Under the pieces are notes generated by a model. The model had not been told where the DNA came from. It saw nothing but the letters and a program-made list of their open reading frames with translations, and did not search any database. Position numbers and translations under genes: made by a program. A DNA stretch of 57,133 nt from AM-1111 sp046302135 (lineage in GTDB: Bacteria > Bacteroidota > Bacteroidia > B-17B0 > Aurantibacillaceae): NCBI GenBank assembly GCA_046302135.1, contig JBKCIQ010000055.1, positions 1 through 57,133 of the forward strand. Direction: 5' to 3'. Below, piece after piece: positions 1 to 8,353 of the stretch. The stretch's first letter is position 1; each line of letters starts with the position of its first letter.

Positions 1-1194
1 ATGTGGTGACATTTTTATGTAATTCATAAAATTCTTTTCGCTTCGGTGACCTGTTATTTTCATTATGGAAATTGCCGGGAACTCTTGCAGATAAAGATTT
101 GTAGCAAAACTTCTGCGTGCTGTATGCGTAGTAATGAGTTCGTATTTTTTATAGCTAATGGATATTTTTTTTCCGCCTATTGTTTTGCTCACGAGATTGC
201 TTTCATTCAACTGTGCTAGTTTCCCAATTTCCTTTAGATAATTATTCATTACCTGATTCGTAAAGGCTGGCGGAAGACTGTTTGCGTATTTACCCTTGTA
301 CTTTTTCATAATGTCTTCCACCATAGGATGTACCGGGATGATTACCATCTCATTGGTTTTTTGTGTTCTTAGTGAAATCATCCCCTTTCTGATATTTTCC
401 GGCTTGATTTGAGTAAAATCAGAAAAGCGCAATCCTGTATAACAACCCACAATGAAAAGATCGCGTACAAACGCTAAACGTTCTTTATCACTCAAATCAA
501 GATCATATAATTTTTTAATTTCTTCTTCGTTAAGGTAAATACTGTCTATATCTTCTTTGAATACTTTAAACCCTTTTTTCAAAAATTCAGAGTTGTTGGT
601 GAGTCCTCTTTCTCTTGCTTCATTCATGAAAACCTTTGTGTTTTTAATGTGCTTACCAACTGTATTACCGCTGTAGTTTAGTTCTCTTGATAAGTAGGAT
701 GTAAATTCATCATGGAAATTAAGATCAATAGAATCAAAATCAATTCTGCTTCTTCGGTGCGACTGAAATCTTTTTAAAACAGCAAGCGTAGTCTTATAGC
801 TTTTTATGGTTCCAAATTTTACTTTGAAACTAGAATTTTCAATATAACTTTCAATAAAACTCATTAATGTTTTATTGGATTTATTCACTACACCATTCAG
901 TTCATCAACTTTATCCATTAAGTTTCCTGCAGTGATTTTTTTATTTACACTTTTTAATAGCCTATATGCTTGCTGATAATCTGAAGTGAGTTTTTCTAAT
1001 CTTTGGTTCAACGCACTGTAGCCATCTTCTGTTCTTCTTGCTTTTTGTTCTTTCTGATTCCAGTTCTTTGCATGAATTTTTTCTTTTGTAGAAATTCTTA
1101 ATCTTTTTCCTTCAAAAAAGAATGATAGATAGATCAAAGTGGGCTTTGAATTTAACTTGTTGTTTTGTTTCAAAAAGAAGTTTACTGTAGCCAT
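1..1194 (-). CDS. Tyrosine recombinase/integrase (3' end cut by window edge)
   Basis: This reading frame runs without a stop from an ATG at 1192-1194 to the window start, giving 398 codons that lack only the C-terminal tail. It is a phage-integrase-family tyrosine recombinase of the Bacteroidota conjugative-element type. The first ~200 residues form the Lys-rich arm-binding and SAM-like core-binding part. The catalytic domain then shows the first Arg in CYTGLRFSDF (near residue 250), HTARRSFA carrying the H-x-x-R motif (near 358), ITGHRSEKNF with the second His, and the nucleophile Tyr in NYIK (near 392). All catalytic positions I can check are present, so the enzyme is probably active. It would excise or integrate the element that extends leftward out of the window. 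The ATG is chosen because it is the first Met and follows a repeat-rich leader. Confidence 0.93.
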   Translation of the reverse strand, partial: MATVNFFLKQNNKLNSKPTLIYLSFFFEGKRLRISTKEKIHAKNWNQKEQKARRTEDGYSALNQRLEKLTSDYQQAYRLLKSVNKKITAGNLMDKVDELNGVVNKSNKTLMSFIESYIENSSFKVKFGTIKSYKTTLAVLKRFQSHRRSRIDFDSIDLNFHDEFTSYLSRELNYSGNTVGKHIKNTKVFMNEARERGLTNNSEFLKKGFKVFKEDIDSIYLNEEEIKKLYDLDLSDKERLAFVRDLFIVGCYTGLRFSDFTQIKPENIRKGMISLRTQKTNEMVIIPVHPMVEDIMKKYKGKYANSLPPAFTNQVMNNYLKEIGKLAQLNESNLVSKTIGGKKISISYKKYELITTHTARRSFATNLYLQEFPAISIMKITGHRSEKNFMNYIKMSPH

Positions 1195-1235
1195 AAAATC
1201 ACTAAAAATATGACGATTAAAACTACAAAATTTAC

Positions 1236-1262
1236 TGTCACCTCCTACCAAAAAAGGTGACA
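1236..1262. repeat. 8-bp perfect inverted repeat upstream of the integrase
   Basis: TGTCACCT (1236-1243) and AGGTGACA (1255-1262) are perfect reverse complements separated by 11 bases. The repeat lies 42 bases upstream of the integrase start, so it could be an operator or recombination-directionality site controlling or overlapping the integrase promoter. The symmetry is seen directly; the role is inferred. Confidence 0.5.
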
Positions 1263-1288
1263 CTATAGGCGACAAAAATCGGTTAACT

Positions 1289-1356
1289 AAACTTGACAAA
1301 ACTTAATAAAACTTAATTAACCTATTGTATTCCAGCAAGATACATTGATAAAGTTT
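1289..1356. repeat. Helically phased AAACTT repeats, possible integrase arm-type sites
   Basis: AAACTT occurs at 1289-1294, 1299-1304 and 1309-1314, exactly 10 bases apart, and once inverted as AAGTTT at 1351-1356. Iterated short motifs between an integrase gene and its core site are what arm-type integrase binding sites look like. The DNA here is AT-rich, so chance recurrence is possible, but the exact 10-base phase is notable. Confidence 0.4.
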
Positions 1357-1390
1357 AACTAACTGAAATTCAGATAAATCAAGTAAAAAT

Positions 1391-1407
1391 AGGTCCGCTC
1401 GGGACCT
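1391..1407. other. Palindrome that may be the attachment-site core
   Basis: AGGTCC (1391-1396) and GGACCT (1402-1407) are perfect arms around GCTCG. The site lies between the repeat-rich integrase leader and a strong terminator. Integrases of this family often recombine into the 3' end of a tRNA gene. The displaced 3' fragment then stays next to the original terminator, and that arrangement would fit here, with the element to the left. I cannot recognise a specific tRNA, and the matching second copy lies outside the window, so this is a hypothesis. Confidence 0.3.
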
Positions 1408-1423
1408 CATCAAAAAATCAATT

Positions 1424-1451
1424 TCCCCAATGAAAGTTGGGGATTTTTTTT
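1424..1451 (+). terminator. Rho-independent terminator
   Basis: TCCCCAA (1424-1430), a six-base loop and TTGGGGA (1437-1443) are followed by eight T residues. No complete gene ends just upstream on the plus strand, so it may be the original terminator of a tRNA or operon whose body was displaced by the element on the left. Confidence 0.75.
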
Positions 1452-1502
1452 GGCCAAGTGACGTTATTAAAGACAGTCAATTACAGGCATCATTTTAACC
1501 TT

Positions 1503-1772
1503 ATGCACATAAAAATCAATGAACCATCGCAAATGGTAAGAGCACAACTACTGAAACACAATTTTCCGGAAATAAACACGGAACAATTGTATCATCTTTC
1601 ACATGATTATGAGTTTACAGCAGCCAATCTGGAAACCTTCAAGCAACAGAAAATGATTGCAGGTATCGTTAGAAAAAAACAAACAAATGGTGAAGATGAC
1701 CTACAATTGTTCTTTCAAACTTTATCTTCAAATGGCAGCCGACAAAATAAAATAGGGTTAAATTATAAATAA
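1503..1772 (+). pseudogene. Possible C-terminal remnant of an AAA+ ATPase
   Basis: An 89-residue frame starts at the ATG at 1503; the frame is open upstream to 1437, but that part overlaps the terminator. The segment HIKINEPSQMVRAQLL, followed by a LSHDYEFTAANLE-like stretch, resembles the small alpha-helical lid of CDC48/FtsH-like AAA+ ATPases, where a K-x-x-F-P segment and a YDFSGGQIENI-like sensor helix occur. There are no Walker A or B motifs, and the frame is far too short for a working ATPase. It sits directly beside an integration junction, so decay or truncation is plausible. It could instead be a short independent protein. It ends 13 bases before the next gene. Confidence 0.35.
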
Positions 1773-1785
1773 TAAAAAAACAATT

Positions 1786-2277
1786 ATGATTTTAGATTTA
1801 ACATTAAGAACATCAAATGAAGAATGGTCAAAAGACCTGGAACTAGGTTTAGGAAACATAGGTGTTTATCGAATTGAACAAATGCGAAATGAATTGGTAA
1901 GAAACATGAATTCTTTGGTAACCATTATCAGTTCGTTTGCCGGTATAAATGCAAGGCTTATTACACCACTTAAGGGACAAGACTTTTGGATTGGCATCAC
2001 AGTTATACCTCAAGATAATTTGCTTCCATTTGAAGCATATGTTTCTTACGGAGTAGATAAGCAACATAAATTATTTGCAAAAATTCATTTCACTGATAGG
2101 CCAAGTACTGCGGAATTTCCTATCGAAGGTGGTTATTCCTGGAAAACGGAAATCCTATACGAATCAGAGATCAAGGATACAAGATACACGGTTGCCAACG
2201 TGAAAAATCATTTCATTATTTATGAATCTTTCAAACGGATTGGGCGAGATATTATTTACTCTGTTCTTGAGGAATAA
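1786..2277 (+). CDS. Hypothetical protein, 163 aa
   Basis: I do not recognise the family. The protein has no signal peptide, membrane segment or Cys-based motif. It looks like a soluble mixed alpha/beta protein: a charged N-terminal helix region (residues 10-45) is followed by alternating hydrophobic strands. It begins 13 bases after the AAA+ remnant, so the two may once have been co-transcribed. It faces typA convergently with a 54-base gap. A real gene is likely from its length and its amino-acid composition. It may belong to the flank disturbed by the integrated element. Confidence 0.6.
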   Translation: MILDLTLRTSNEEWSKDLELGLGNIGVYRIEQMRNELVRNMNSLVTIISSFAGINARLITPLKGQDFWIGITVIPQDNLLPFEAYVSYGVDKQHKLFAKIHFTDRPSTAEFPIEGGYSWKTEILYESEIKDTRYTVANVKNHFIIYESFKRIGRDIIYSVLEE

Positions 2278-2331
2278 TATTTTTTGGGAATAAAATAAAC
2301 TCGGGAGACTTTAGTAGTTGTTACAAATACT

Positions 2332-4146
2332 TTAATCTAAGTTAGCAACTGCCTTTGCTACACGTTTTCTTTCATTCTCGTCCAAAATTATTTTTCTCAT
2401 TCTTATGTGTTGAGGAGTAACCTCAACATATTCGTCAGCCTGTATATATTCCATTGCTTCTTCAAGACTAAAACGAACCTTTGGAGCAATGCGCATTTTT
2501 TCGTCAGAACCACTCGCCCGCATGTTGGTCAATTTTTTTTCACCGCATAAATTTATAACCAGATCATCAGGACGTATATGTTCTCCCACAACCATTCCCG
2601 GATAAATTTCCTCTCCCGGATCAACAAAAAATTTGCCTCTATCCTGAAGCTTGTCTAAGCTATAAGCAACAGATGTTCCGCGGTCTTTACTCAGTAGAAC
2701 ACCAGCTATTCTTCCCGGAATATGTCCTTTCCACGGTTCAAAATCCTTAAAACGATGAGCCATAATTGCCTCTCCTGCCGTCGCAGTCAGAACATTATTA
2801 CGCAAGCCAATTATTCCTCTACTCGGAATTTCAAACTCAATATGTATCAAATCTCCCTTGGGCTCCATAACAAGCATATCTCCTTTGCGTTGAGTAACAA
2901 GGTCAATTACTTTACTTGAAGACTCCTGCGGAACGTCAATAGTTAATACTTCAACAGGTTCGTGTTTTACACCATCTATTTCCTTAATAATTACCTGAGG
3001 TTGTCCAACCTGTAACTCATACCCTTCGCGTCTCATGGTCTCAATTAAAACTGAGAGGTGAAGAATGCCTCTTCCGAAAACAAGATAAGAATCTGGAGAG
3101 CCTGTTTCTTCTACACGCAAGGCAAGATTTTTTTCAAGCTCTTTATAAAGCCTGTCACGCAAATGCCTTGATGTTACAAATTTCCCATCTTTACCAAAAA
3201 AGGGTGAGTTGTTTATGGTAAACAACATACTCATGGTTGGTTCATCAATGGAAATACTAGGGAGTGATTCGGGATTTTCAAAATCAGCAATGGTATCCCC
3301 TATTTCAAATCCTTCAATACCTGTAAAGGCACAAATGTCTCCTGCCTGAACTTCATTTACTTTTACTTTACCCAATCCATCAAAAACAAATAATTCTTTA
3401 ACACGAGATTTTTGAATGGTGCCATTACGCTTTACAACGCTTACAGGCATTCCTTCCTTAATCGCACCTCTATAAACTCTTCCGATTGCAATTCTACCAA
3501 TAAATGAAGAATAATCAAGTGAAGTGATTTGCAATTGTAGTGTTCCTTCACGCTTTGGTGCTTCAGGAATTTTTTCAAGAATGATATCAAGTAAGTGGGT
3601 GATGTCTGATGTTGGAGTTTTATAATCAGGCCCCATCCATCCTTGCTTTGAAGAACCAAACACTGTTGGGAAATCTAATTGCTCTTCTGTAGCATCCAAA
3701 TTGAAAAACAAATCAAACACCGCGTCATGTACCTCATCCGGCCTACAATTAGGTTTATCTACTTTATTAATAACGAGTATTGCTTTTTTACCTGCAGAAA
3801 TTGCTTTCTGAGTTACAAATCTTGTTTGTGGCATCGGACCTTCAAAAGCATCTACAAGCAATAAAACTCCGTCGGCCATATTCATTACGCGTTCAACTTC
3901 TCCACCAAAGTCAGCGTGTCCGGGCGTGTCAATGATGTTAATTTTTGTTCCTTTATAAGTTACAGAAACATTTTTCGCAAGTATGGTTATTCCTCTTTCA
4001 CGTTCCAAATCATTATTATCGAGAATTAATTCGCCGGTTTCCTGATTCTCACGAAAAAGTTTACAGGTATGAAGAATTTTATCAACCAGAGTTGTTTTAC
4101 CGTGGTCAACGTGTGCAATAATCGCAATGTTTCGTATTCCTGACAT
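2332..4146 (-). CDS. typA: Translational GTPase TypA/BipA
   Basis: TypA/BipA is a ribosome-binding GTPase of the EF-G/LepA group that helps 50S assembly and stress adaptation. The 604-residue length is normal for the family. The P-loop HVDHGKTT spans residues 12-19. The switch I region carries RERGITI, G3 is DTPGHADF, and G4 is NKVDKP. The EF-G-like domains II, III and V follow, and the BipA-specific C-terminal domain ends with the KKLTNMRASGSDEKMRIAP block. The start ATG follows a TATCTTTG promoter element by about 70 bases. It is a single-gene unit, divergent from the ZIP transporter. Confidence 0.98.
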   Translation of the reverse strand: MSGIRNIAIIAHVDHGKTTLVDKILHTCKLFRENQETGELILDNNDLERERGITILAKNVSVTYKGTKINIIDTPGHADFGGEVERVMNMADGVLLLVDAFEGPMPQTRFVTQKAISAGKKAILVINKVDKPNCRPDEVHDAVFDLFFNLDATEEQLDFPTVFGSSKQGWMGPDYKTPTSDITHLLDIILEKIPEAPKREGTLQLQITSLDYSSFIGRIAIGRVYRGAIKEGMPVSVVKRNGTIQKSRVKELFVFDGLGKVKVNEVQAGDICAFTGIEGFEIGDTIADFENPESLPSISIDEPTMSMLFTINNSPFFGKDGKFVTSRHLRDRLYKELEKNLALRVEETGSPDSYLVFGRGILHLSVLIETMRREGYELQVGQPQVIIKEIDGVKHEPVEVLTIDVPQESSSKVIDLVTQRKGDMLVMEPKGDLIHIEFEIPSRGIIGLRNNVLTATAGEAIMAHRFKDFEPWKGHIPGRIAGVLLSKDRGTSVAYSLDKLQDRGKFFVDPGEEIYPGMVVGEHIRPDDLVINLCGEKKLTNMRASGSDEKMRIAPKVRFSLEEAMEYIQADEYVEVTPQHIRMRKIILDENERKRVAKAVANLD

Positions 4147-4213
4147 AAAATTAAATAATTTGAATTCGTTGTTTTAGTTTAAAATCGAATTGATTTTTAT
4201 TTTAAAACGGGTG

Positions 4214-4221
4214 CAAAGATA
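4214..4221 (-). promoter_or_regulatory. Bacteroidota -7 element for typA
   Basis: On the minus strand the sequence is TATCTTTG, matching the phylum consensus TAnnTTTG. It lies about 70 bases before the typA start. No clear -33 TTTG is visible at the expected spacing. Confidence 0.5.
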
Positions 4222-4329
4222 ACATAATAAAGGCTGTGTAGCATTAAATAGTTTATAAAAAGAGAACTTGAAAAGTTAAGGTGAAAGAATGTTTGTAAAA
4301 TTAAGTATATTGCTATTTTTGCTAAGTAA

Positions 4330-5358
4330 ATGAAAAAAGTAACTGTTTCTATTGTAATTGTAATACTATTTTTAGCGGGTGGATGGATATTCTGGCAGGG
4401 CAACGAAGATAGTTCTGCAATATTACATCCTGAAACTAAATATGCAATTTGGGCTTTTTTAATTGGTGCTATTGCAACCATCTCCTTACCGCTTGGCGCA
4501 GTAACCGGGCTCAGCTTACAACCTGGTGCAAAAATAACATCAGCACTTACAGCATTTGGAGCAGGTGCCCTACTAGCGGCGCTGAGTGTTGAGCTTATTG
4601 CTCCAACCGTAATGGACATTGTAGGACAAAGTGGTTCTGTAGAACACCGTGCACATGAAAAAAATCATGCTGTTTTTAACATGGGCGCACTAATTGTAGG
4701 ATGTCTAGCAGGGGGTTTTCTTTTCTACACACTTGATGAATTAATCAATAGCAGGGGAGGTGTAATAAGAAGGGTAGCTTCTTATGTGAATATTTTAAAG
4801 AAAAAAAATAGAAACAGTGAAGTAACCGAAGATGAATTCACAACACTTTCTAAGACAAATAACGAGCATGAATCCGGTGGTGCACCAATGGCAATATGGT
4901 TGGGACTACTCATTGACGGAATACCGGAAAGTTTCGTCATTGGTGCAGGATTTTTAGGGTTATTAGAAGCAAAAAAAACATCAGGAGAGAACGACCCAGC
5001 CTTTACTTCAATATTACCTTTTACTTTGATCGCAGGACTTTTTCTCTCAAACTTTCCTGAGGCGCTAGCCGCGAGTTTGGGAATGAAAAAAAGTGGACTG
5101 AGCACATTTCGTATAATATTGCTTTGGTTATCACTTGTACTTATAATTGCTATAGGTTCACTCACCGGATATTACATAGGGTCTTCAATACCCCACGAAA
5201 TTGAAATCGGAATAGAAGGTTTGGCGGCCGGTGCAATGTTGACAATGATTGGGCAAACTATGTTGCCTGAAGCGGTACACTTAGGCGGTACAAAAATAGT
5301 CGGACTCAGTACTCTAGCAGGCTATTTAAGCGCTGTAGCATTTAAAATTTTTGAATAA
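4330..5358 (+). CDS. ZIP-family divalent metal transporter
   Basis: This is an integral inner-membrane protein of 342 residues, probably importing zinc or another divalent metal. It has an extra N-terminal membrane segment (residues 3-23) and then about eight transmembrane helices. Two signature helices carry the metal-binding motifs: DGIPESFVIG near residue 195, corresponding to TM4 of ZIP proteins, and NFPEALAAS near 240, corresponding to TM5. In both, the classical His is replaced (D/N in place of H), which is a known variant among bacterial ZIP-like permeases. A hydrophilic loop around residues 150-190 separates TM3 and TM4. It converges with recX with only two bases between the stops. 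Confidence 0.85.
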   Translation: MKKVTVSIVIVILFLAGGWIFWQGNEDSSAILHPETKYAIWAFLIGAIATISLPLGAVTGLSLQPGAKITSALTAFGAGALLAALSVELIAPTVMDIVGQSGSVEHRAHEKNHAVFNMGALIVGCLAGGFLFYTLDELINSRGGVIRRVASYVNILKKKNRNSEVTEDEFTTLSKTNNEHESGGAPMAIWLGLLIDGIPESFVIGAGFLGLLEAKKTSGENDPAFTSILPFTLIAGLFLSNFPEALAASLGMKKSGLSTFRIILLWLSLVLIIAIGSLTGYYIGSSIPHEIEIGIEGLAAGAMLTMIGQTMLPEAVHLGGTKIVGLSTLAGYLSAVAFKIFE

Positions 5359-5360
5359 TC

Positions 5361-5828
5361 TCATTCTCGTTTCAAGACTTCAAGTATTAAATCTGTCTCA
5401 AACCCTCTGCTTTGTACAAATTTTAAAACTTTATAGTTCCTTTTGATTTTGTTTGTTTCCGTTTTCAAATCCCTTTTCTTTTTTTCAACCAGATCATTTA
5501 TAACAAGCGTGTACTCATCGGAGTCAATTGATTGTAATGCTTTATTAATAGAGTAGTCACTGATTTCCTTGAACTTAAGCATTGATTTTATTTTCAGTTT
5601 GCCCCATTTCTTTATCCTAAACTTTCCGCCGGCAAAAGCCAATGCATACCTTTCTTCATTAATAAAATTTTCGGAGATCAGTTGTGCAACAATCGAATCT
5701 CTTTCATCAGGTGTAAATTTAATTTTCATATCTCTTAATTTCTCATTTACATCATGCTGACACCGCTCCTGATAGGCACACCAGTTTTTTAACTGATTGA
5801 GATATAAATTTATTTCGTCTTTATTCAT
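5361..5828 (-). CDS. recX: Regulatory protein RecX
   Basis: RecX binds RecA filaments and modulates recombination. The 155-residue length and the three-helix tandem repeats fit the family. The recognisable central block is ISENFINEERYALAFAGGKF, followed by the basic KWGKLKIKSML segment near residues 75-90. No recA is nearby, so recX stands alone here. The start ATG at 5826-5828 is the only reasonable one, and the gene is divergent from the sterol-desaturase-like gene. Confidence 0.9.
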   Translation of the reverse strand: MNKDEINLYLNQLKNWCAYQERCQHDVNEKLRDMKIKFTPDERDSIVAQLISENFINEERYALAFAGGKFRIKKWGKLKIKSMLKFKEISDYSINKALQSIDSDEYTLVINDLVEKKKRDLKTETNKIKRNYKVLKFVQSRGFETDLILEVLKRE

Positions 5829-5914
5829 CTTGCAAACAAAATTAATAGGAATTTAACTTATAAATTTTTTTTAAAGGTCAACTTTAAAAATCAATTAACT
5901 AATTTTACTGAGGT

Positions 5915-6655
5915 ATGACACTAATTATTGTGGGCGTTGGTCTATTTTTAATGATTCTAGAAAGAATTATTCCCGATCAGCGGTTACCAAACGTTAAAGG
6001 ATGGTGGCCGAGGGTTATACTTCTGAATTTATTTCAATTTGGTATTTTGGTAGTTGGAAAAGTTACCTGGGACAACTGGTTTGGAGCAGTAAAATTATTT
6101 TCACTAGGTGAGGCTGTAAACAATCCTTTAGGCGGATTCATTTCTTATCTTGTAACTACATTCGTTTTTTATTGGTGGCACAGATGGAGACACACAGTTA
6201 ACTTCTTATGGTTAAGCATGCATCAGGTACATCATAGCCCACAAAGGATTGAAACGATAACATCTTTTTTTAAGCACCCATTTGAGGTGGTTGTAAACTC
6301 GCTTATAATCGGCTCCATTAGTTTTTCTATTCTCGGGTTAAACGCAGAAGGTGCGGCTTGGTGTCTGTTGTTTTCTGCGTTAGGAGAGTATTTTTATCAC
6401 ATGAATATTAAAACACCCCACTGGGTCGGCTATTTCTTTCAGCGCCCTGAAATGCACCGGATACATCACGAGCGCGGAAAACATTACTGTAATTTTTCCG
6501 ATATACCGCTTTGGGACATTTTATTTGGGACATTTAATAATCCAAAAGAAATGAACGATAAATGCGGGTTTAAACCTGAGCGCGAAATCCGACTGTCCGC
6601 CATGTTGTTTTTTAAAAATGTAAACAACGAATACCCTCCAAAAAATAATCGTTGA
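5915..6655 (+). CDS. Sterol desaturase / fatty acid hydroxylase family protein
   Basis: This is a membrane-bound di-iron oxygenase family member of 246 residues, acting on a lipid that cannot be named from sequence. The histidine clusters that bind the two irons are all visible: HRWRH near residue 90, HQVHH near 105, and HRIHHERGKH with further His near 185. At least four hydrophobic segments surround them. It is the first gene of a tightly packed trio: its TGA overlaps the TTG start of the next gene, and that gene overlaps the HTTM-DCC gene. This suggests a shared membrane-lipid or membrane-protein modification role. Confidence 0.88.
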   Translation: MTLIIVGVGLFLMILERIIPDQRLPNVKGWWPRVILLNLFQFGILVVGKVTWDNWFGAVKLFSLGEAVNNPLGGFISYLVTTFVFYWWHRWRHTVNFLWLSMHQVHHSPQRIETITSFFKHPFEVVVNSLIIGSISFSILGLNAEGAAWCLLFSALGEYFYHMNIKTPHWVGYFFQRPEMHRIHHERGKHYCNFSDIPLWDILFGTFNNPKEMNDKCGFKPEREIRLSAMLFFKNVNNEYPPKNNR

Positions 6656-7116
6656 AACAAATAATCTATTACATCGTTGTCGGAATTGGTCTGATTCAAA
6701 TAATTGGATACATTTTCAACTCGGCTCTAATAAGAGGGCTAGGTGTAGCCACCGCCTCTTCTCCGTTACCCATTGTGTTTACCGAAGTTAAAGGCGTAGA
6801 AACTTTTGCTTGTGATTTTTTTCTTCAAACAAAAGATGAAAACAACAAGCTCAACGAAATTAAAATTACCCCGGAAATGTATTCCAAAATATCAGGGCCT
6901 TACAACAGAAGAAATGTTTACGGTGCGGCTATTTCATATGGGCCTATACTACCGAAAAAATTGAGAGACACGATATTAAATTATGCGCTCTGTAAGAATG
7001 CGCTTTTGCGGGATTTAGATTTACCTGAAAAAACAAAGATCACAGCCATTCGCTCCATATCTAAAACTTACAATAAAAAGCAAGAATGGATTTTTAAACT
7101 TTCTTGTAACGAATGA
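6652..7116 (+). CDS. Hypothetical membrane-anchored protein, 154 aa
   Basis: I do not recognise the family. It starts at a TTG that overlaps the upstream stop codon (TTGA) and ends in an ATGA overlap with the next gene, so it is translationally coupled on both sides. Residues 4-24 form one hydrophobic segment (signal anchor or uncleaved signal). The rest is a soluble domain, probably periplasmic, with a few Cys residues (CDFFLQT, NYALCKNALL). Its fixed place between the desaturase and the HTTM-DCC protein suggests it is an accessory subunit. Confidence 0.7.
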   Translation: MKQIIYYIVVGIGLIQIIGYIFNSALIRGLGVATASSPLPIVFTEVKGVETFACDFFLQTKDENNKLNEIKITPEMYSKISGPYNRRNVYGAAISYGPILPKKLRDTILNYALCKNALLRDLDLPEKTKITAIRSISKTYNKKQEWIFKLSCNE

Positions 7117-8327
7117 AATTTTATTCGCCATATCAGTTTTCACTTTTCAGAATAATATTTGGAATTTATTTAATCATACATTTTTCATTTCTTTTTCCTT
7201 ACGCATCGGAATTATGGAGTAATAAAGGTGTTCTCCCTGATAACTCACTGAATTTTACTTATGGGGTGTTTCCAAGCGTTTTAGATGTTGTCGATTCTCC
7301 AGTTTTTACATCAGTTTTTATATCGATAATGCTCCTGCTGTCCGTTATGTTTACATTCGGAATTCAGCGCAGATTAATTTCTATACTGATATGGTATGGT
7401 TGGGTTTGTTTGTTTGACAGAAACAACCTCATCAGCAACCCGGGAATTCCATTCGTTGGTTGGATATTATTATGTTGCGCTATTGTACCAAAAGGCGAAC
7501 CTTTCGCTTTATTCACGGCAAAAAATGAAAACTGGGAATTCCCAAAAATTATTTTTTACGGAGCCTGGGTCATAATGGCTCTCAGTTATTCCATTAGTGG
7601 AATAGATAAGTTGTGTTCGCCAAGCTGGACAGATGGATCTGTAATTATTCATTTACTCAATAATCCTCTAGCAAGAGCATTACCAACAAGAGAATATCTT
7701 TTGTTATTACCAGAATCAATTCTGAACTTTATGACATGGTTGATTCTTTTTTTAGAAATTGCATTTGCTCCTTTGGTAATCTGGAATAGAACGAGAGTGT
7801 GGGCATGGCTTTCTATGATCATTATGCATCTTGGAATCTTGGTTATGGTTGATTTTGCAGATTTGACATTCGGAATGCTGATGATTCATTTTTTCACATT
7901 CGATGCTAGATGGATAAAACCAAAGGTTTCAAAAGCTGAAAAGCCGATTGTATTTTTTGACGGAGTATGTGGATTATGTAATTCATCGGTTGACTTGTTA
8001 ATGAAAGAGGATCGTATTAATGTTTTATTATTTGCTCCTCTTCAAGGTGAAACTGCAAAAAATTCGTTGCCACCGGAAATCATCAAAAATTTAAAATCCT
8101 TGGTATTTTATAAAAATAATTGTGTTTACACACAATCAGATGCCGTAATTGAAATTGGAAAAGCAATTGGTGGGTTTTGGGGTTTGTCATTTTTGTTGAA
8201 AGTAATTCCAAAGTTTGCACGAAACTTATTTTACAACCTAATTGCCAAAAACAGGTACAAATGGTTTGGCATGAAGGAAACTTGCAGAATGCCAACTAAA
8301 GACGAAAGAGAAAGGTTGCTGTTTTAA
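7113..8327 (+). CDS. HTTM domain - DCC (DUF393) fusion protein
   Basis: Residues 1-270 form a multi-helix membrane region of the HTTM type, the fold shared with vitamin-K-dependent gamma-carboxylase. Residues ~275-400 form a DCC/DUF393 domain, a thioredoxin-like thiol-disulfide fold named for its D-x-x-C-x-x-C motif; here it reads FFDGVCGLCNSSVDLL near residue 283, with the CRMPT end motif near 393. Redox chemistry at the two cysteines is likely; the substrate is unknown. The ATG overlaps the previous stop, placing it last in the desaturase operon. HTTM and DCC are also found as separate proteins, so the fusion makes a functional link between them explicit. Confidence 0.85.
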   Translation: MKFYSPYQFSLFRIIFGIYLIIHFSFLFPYASELWSNKGVLPDNSLNFTYGVFPSVLDVVDSPVFTSVFISIMLLLSVMFTFGIQRRLISILIWYGWVCLFDRNNLISNPGIPFVGWILLCCAIVPKGEPFALFTAKNENWEFPKIIFYGAWVIMALSYSISGIDKLCSPSWTDGSVIIHLLNNPLARALPTREYLLLLPESILNFMTWLILFLEIAFAPLVIWNRTRVWAWLSMIIMHLGILVMVDFADLTFGMLMIHFFTFDARWIKPKVSKAEKPIVFFDGVCGLCNSSVDLLMKEDRINVLLFAPLQGETAKNSLPPEIIKNLKSLVFYKNNCVYTQSDAVIEIGKAIGGFWGLSFLLKVIPKFARNLFYNLIAKNRYKWFGMKETCRMPTKDERERLLF

Positions 8328-8353
8328 GATTCGATAAAATTATGGAAATCCTT

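Noticed and set aside
4197..4619. 140-codon minus-strand frame
   Set aside because: It is antisense to the start of the ZIP transporter, whose motifs and length are convincing.
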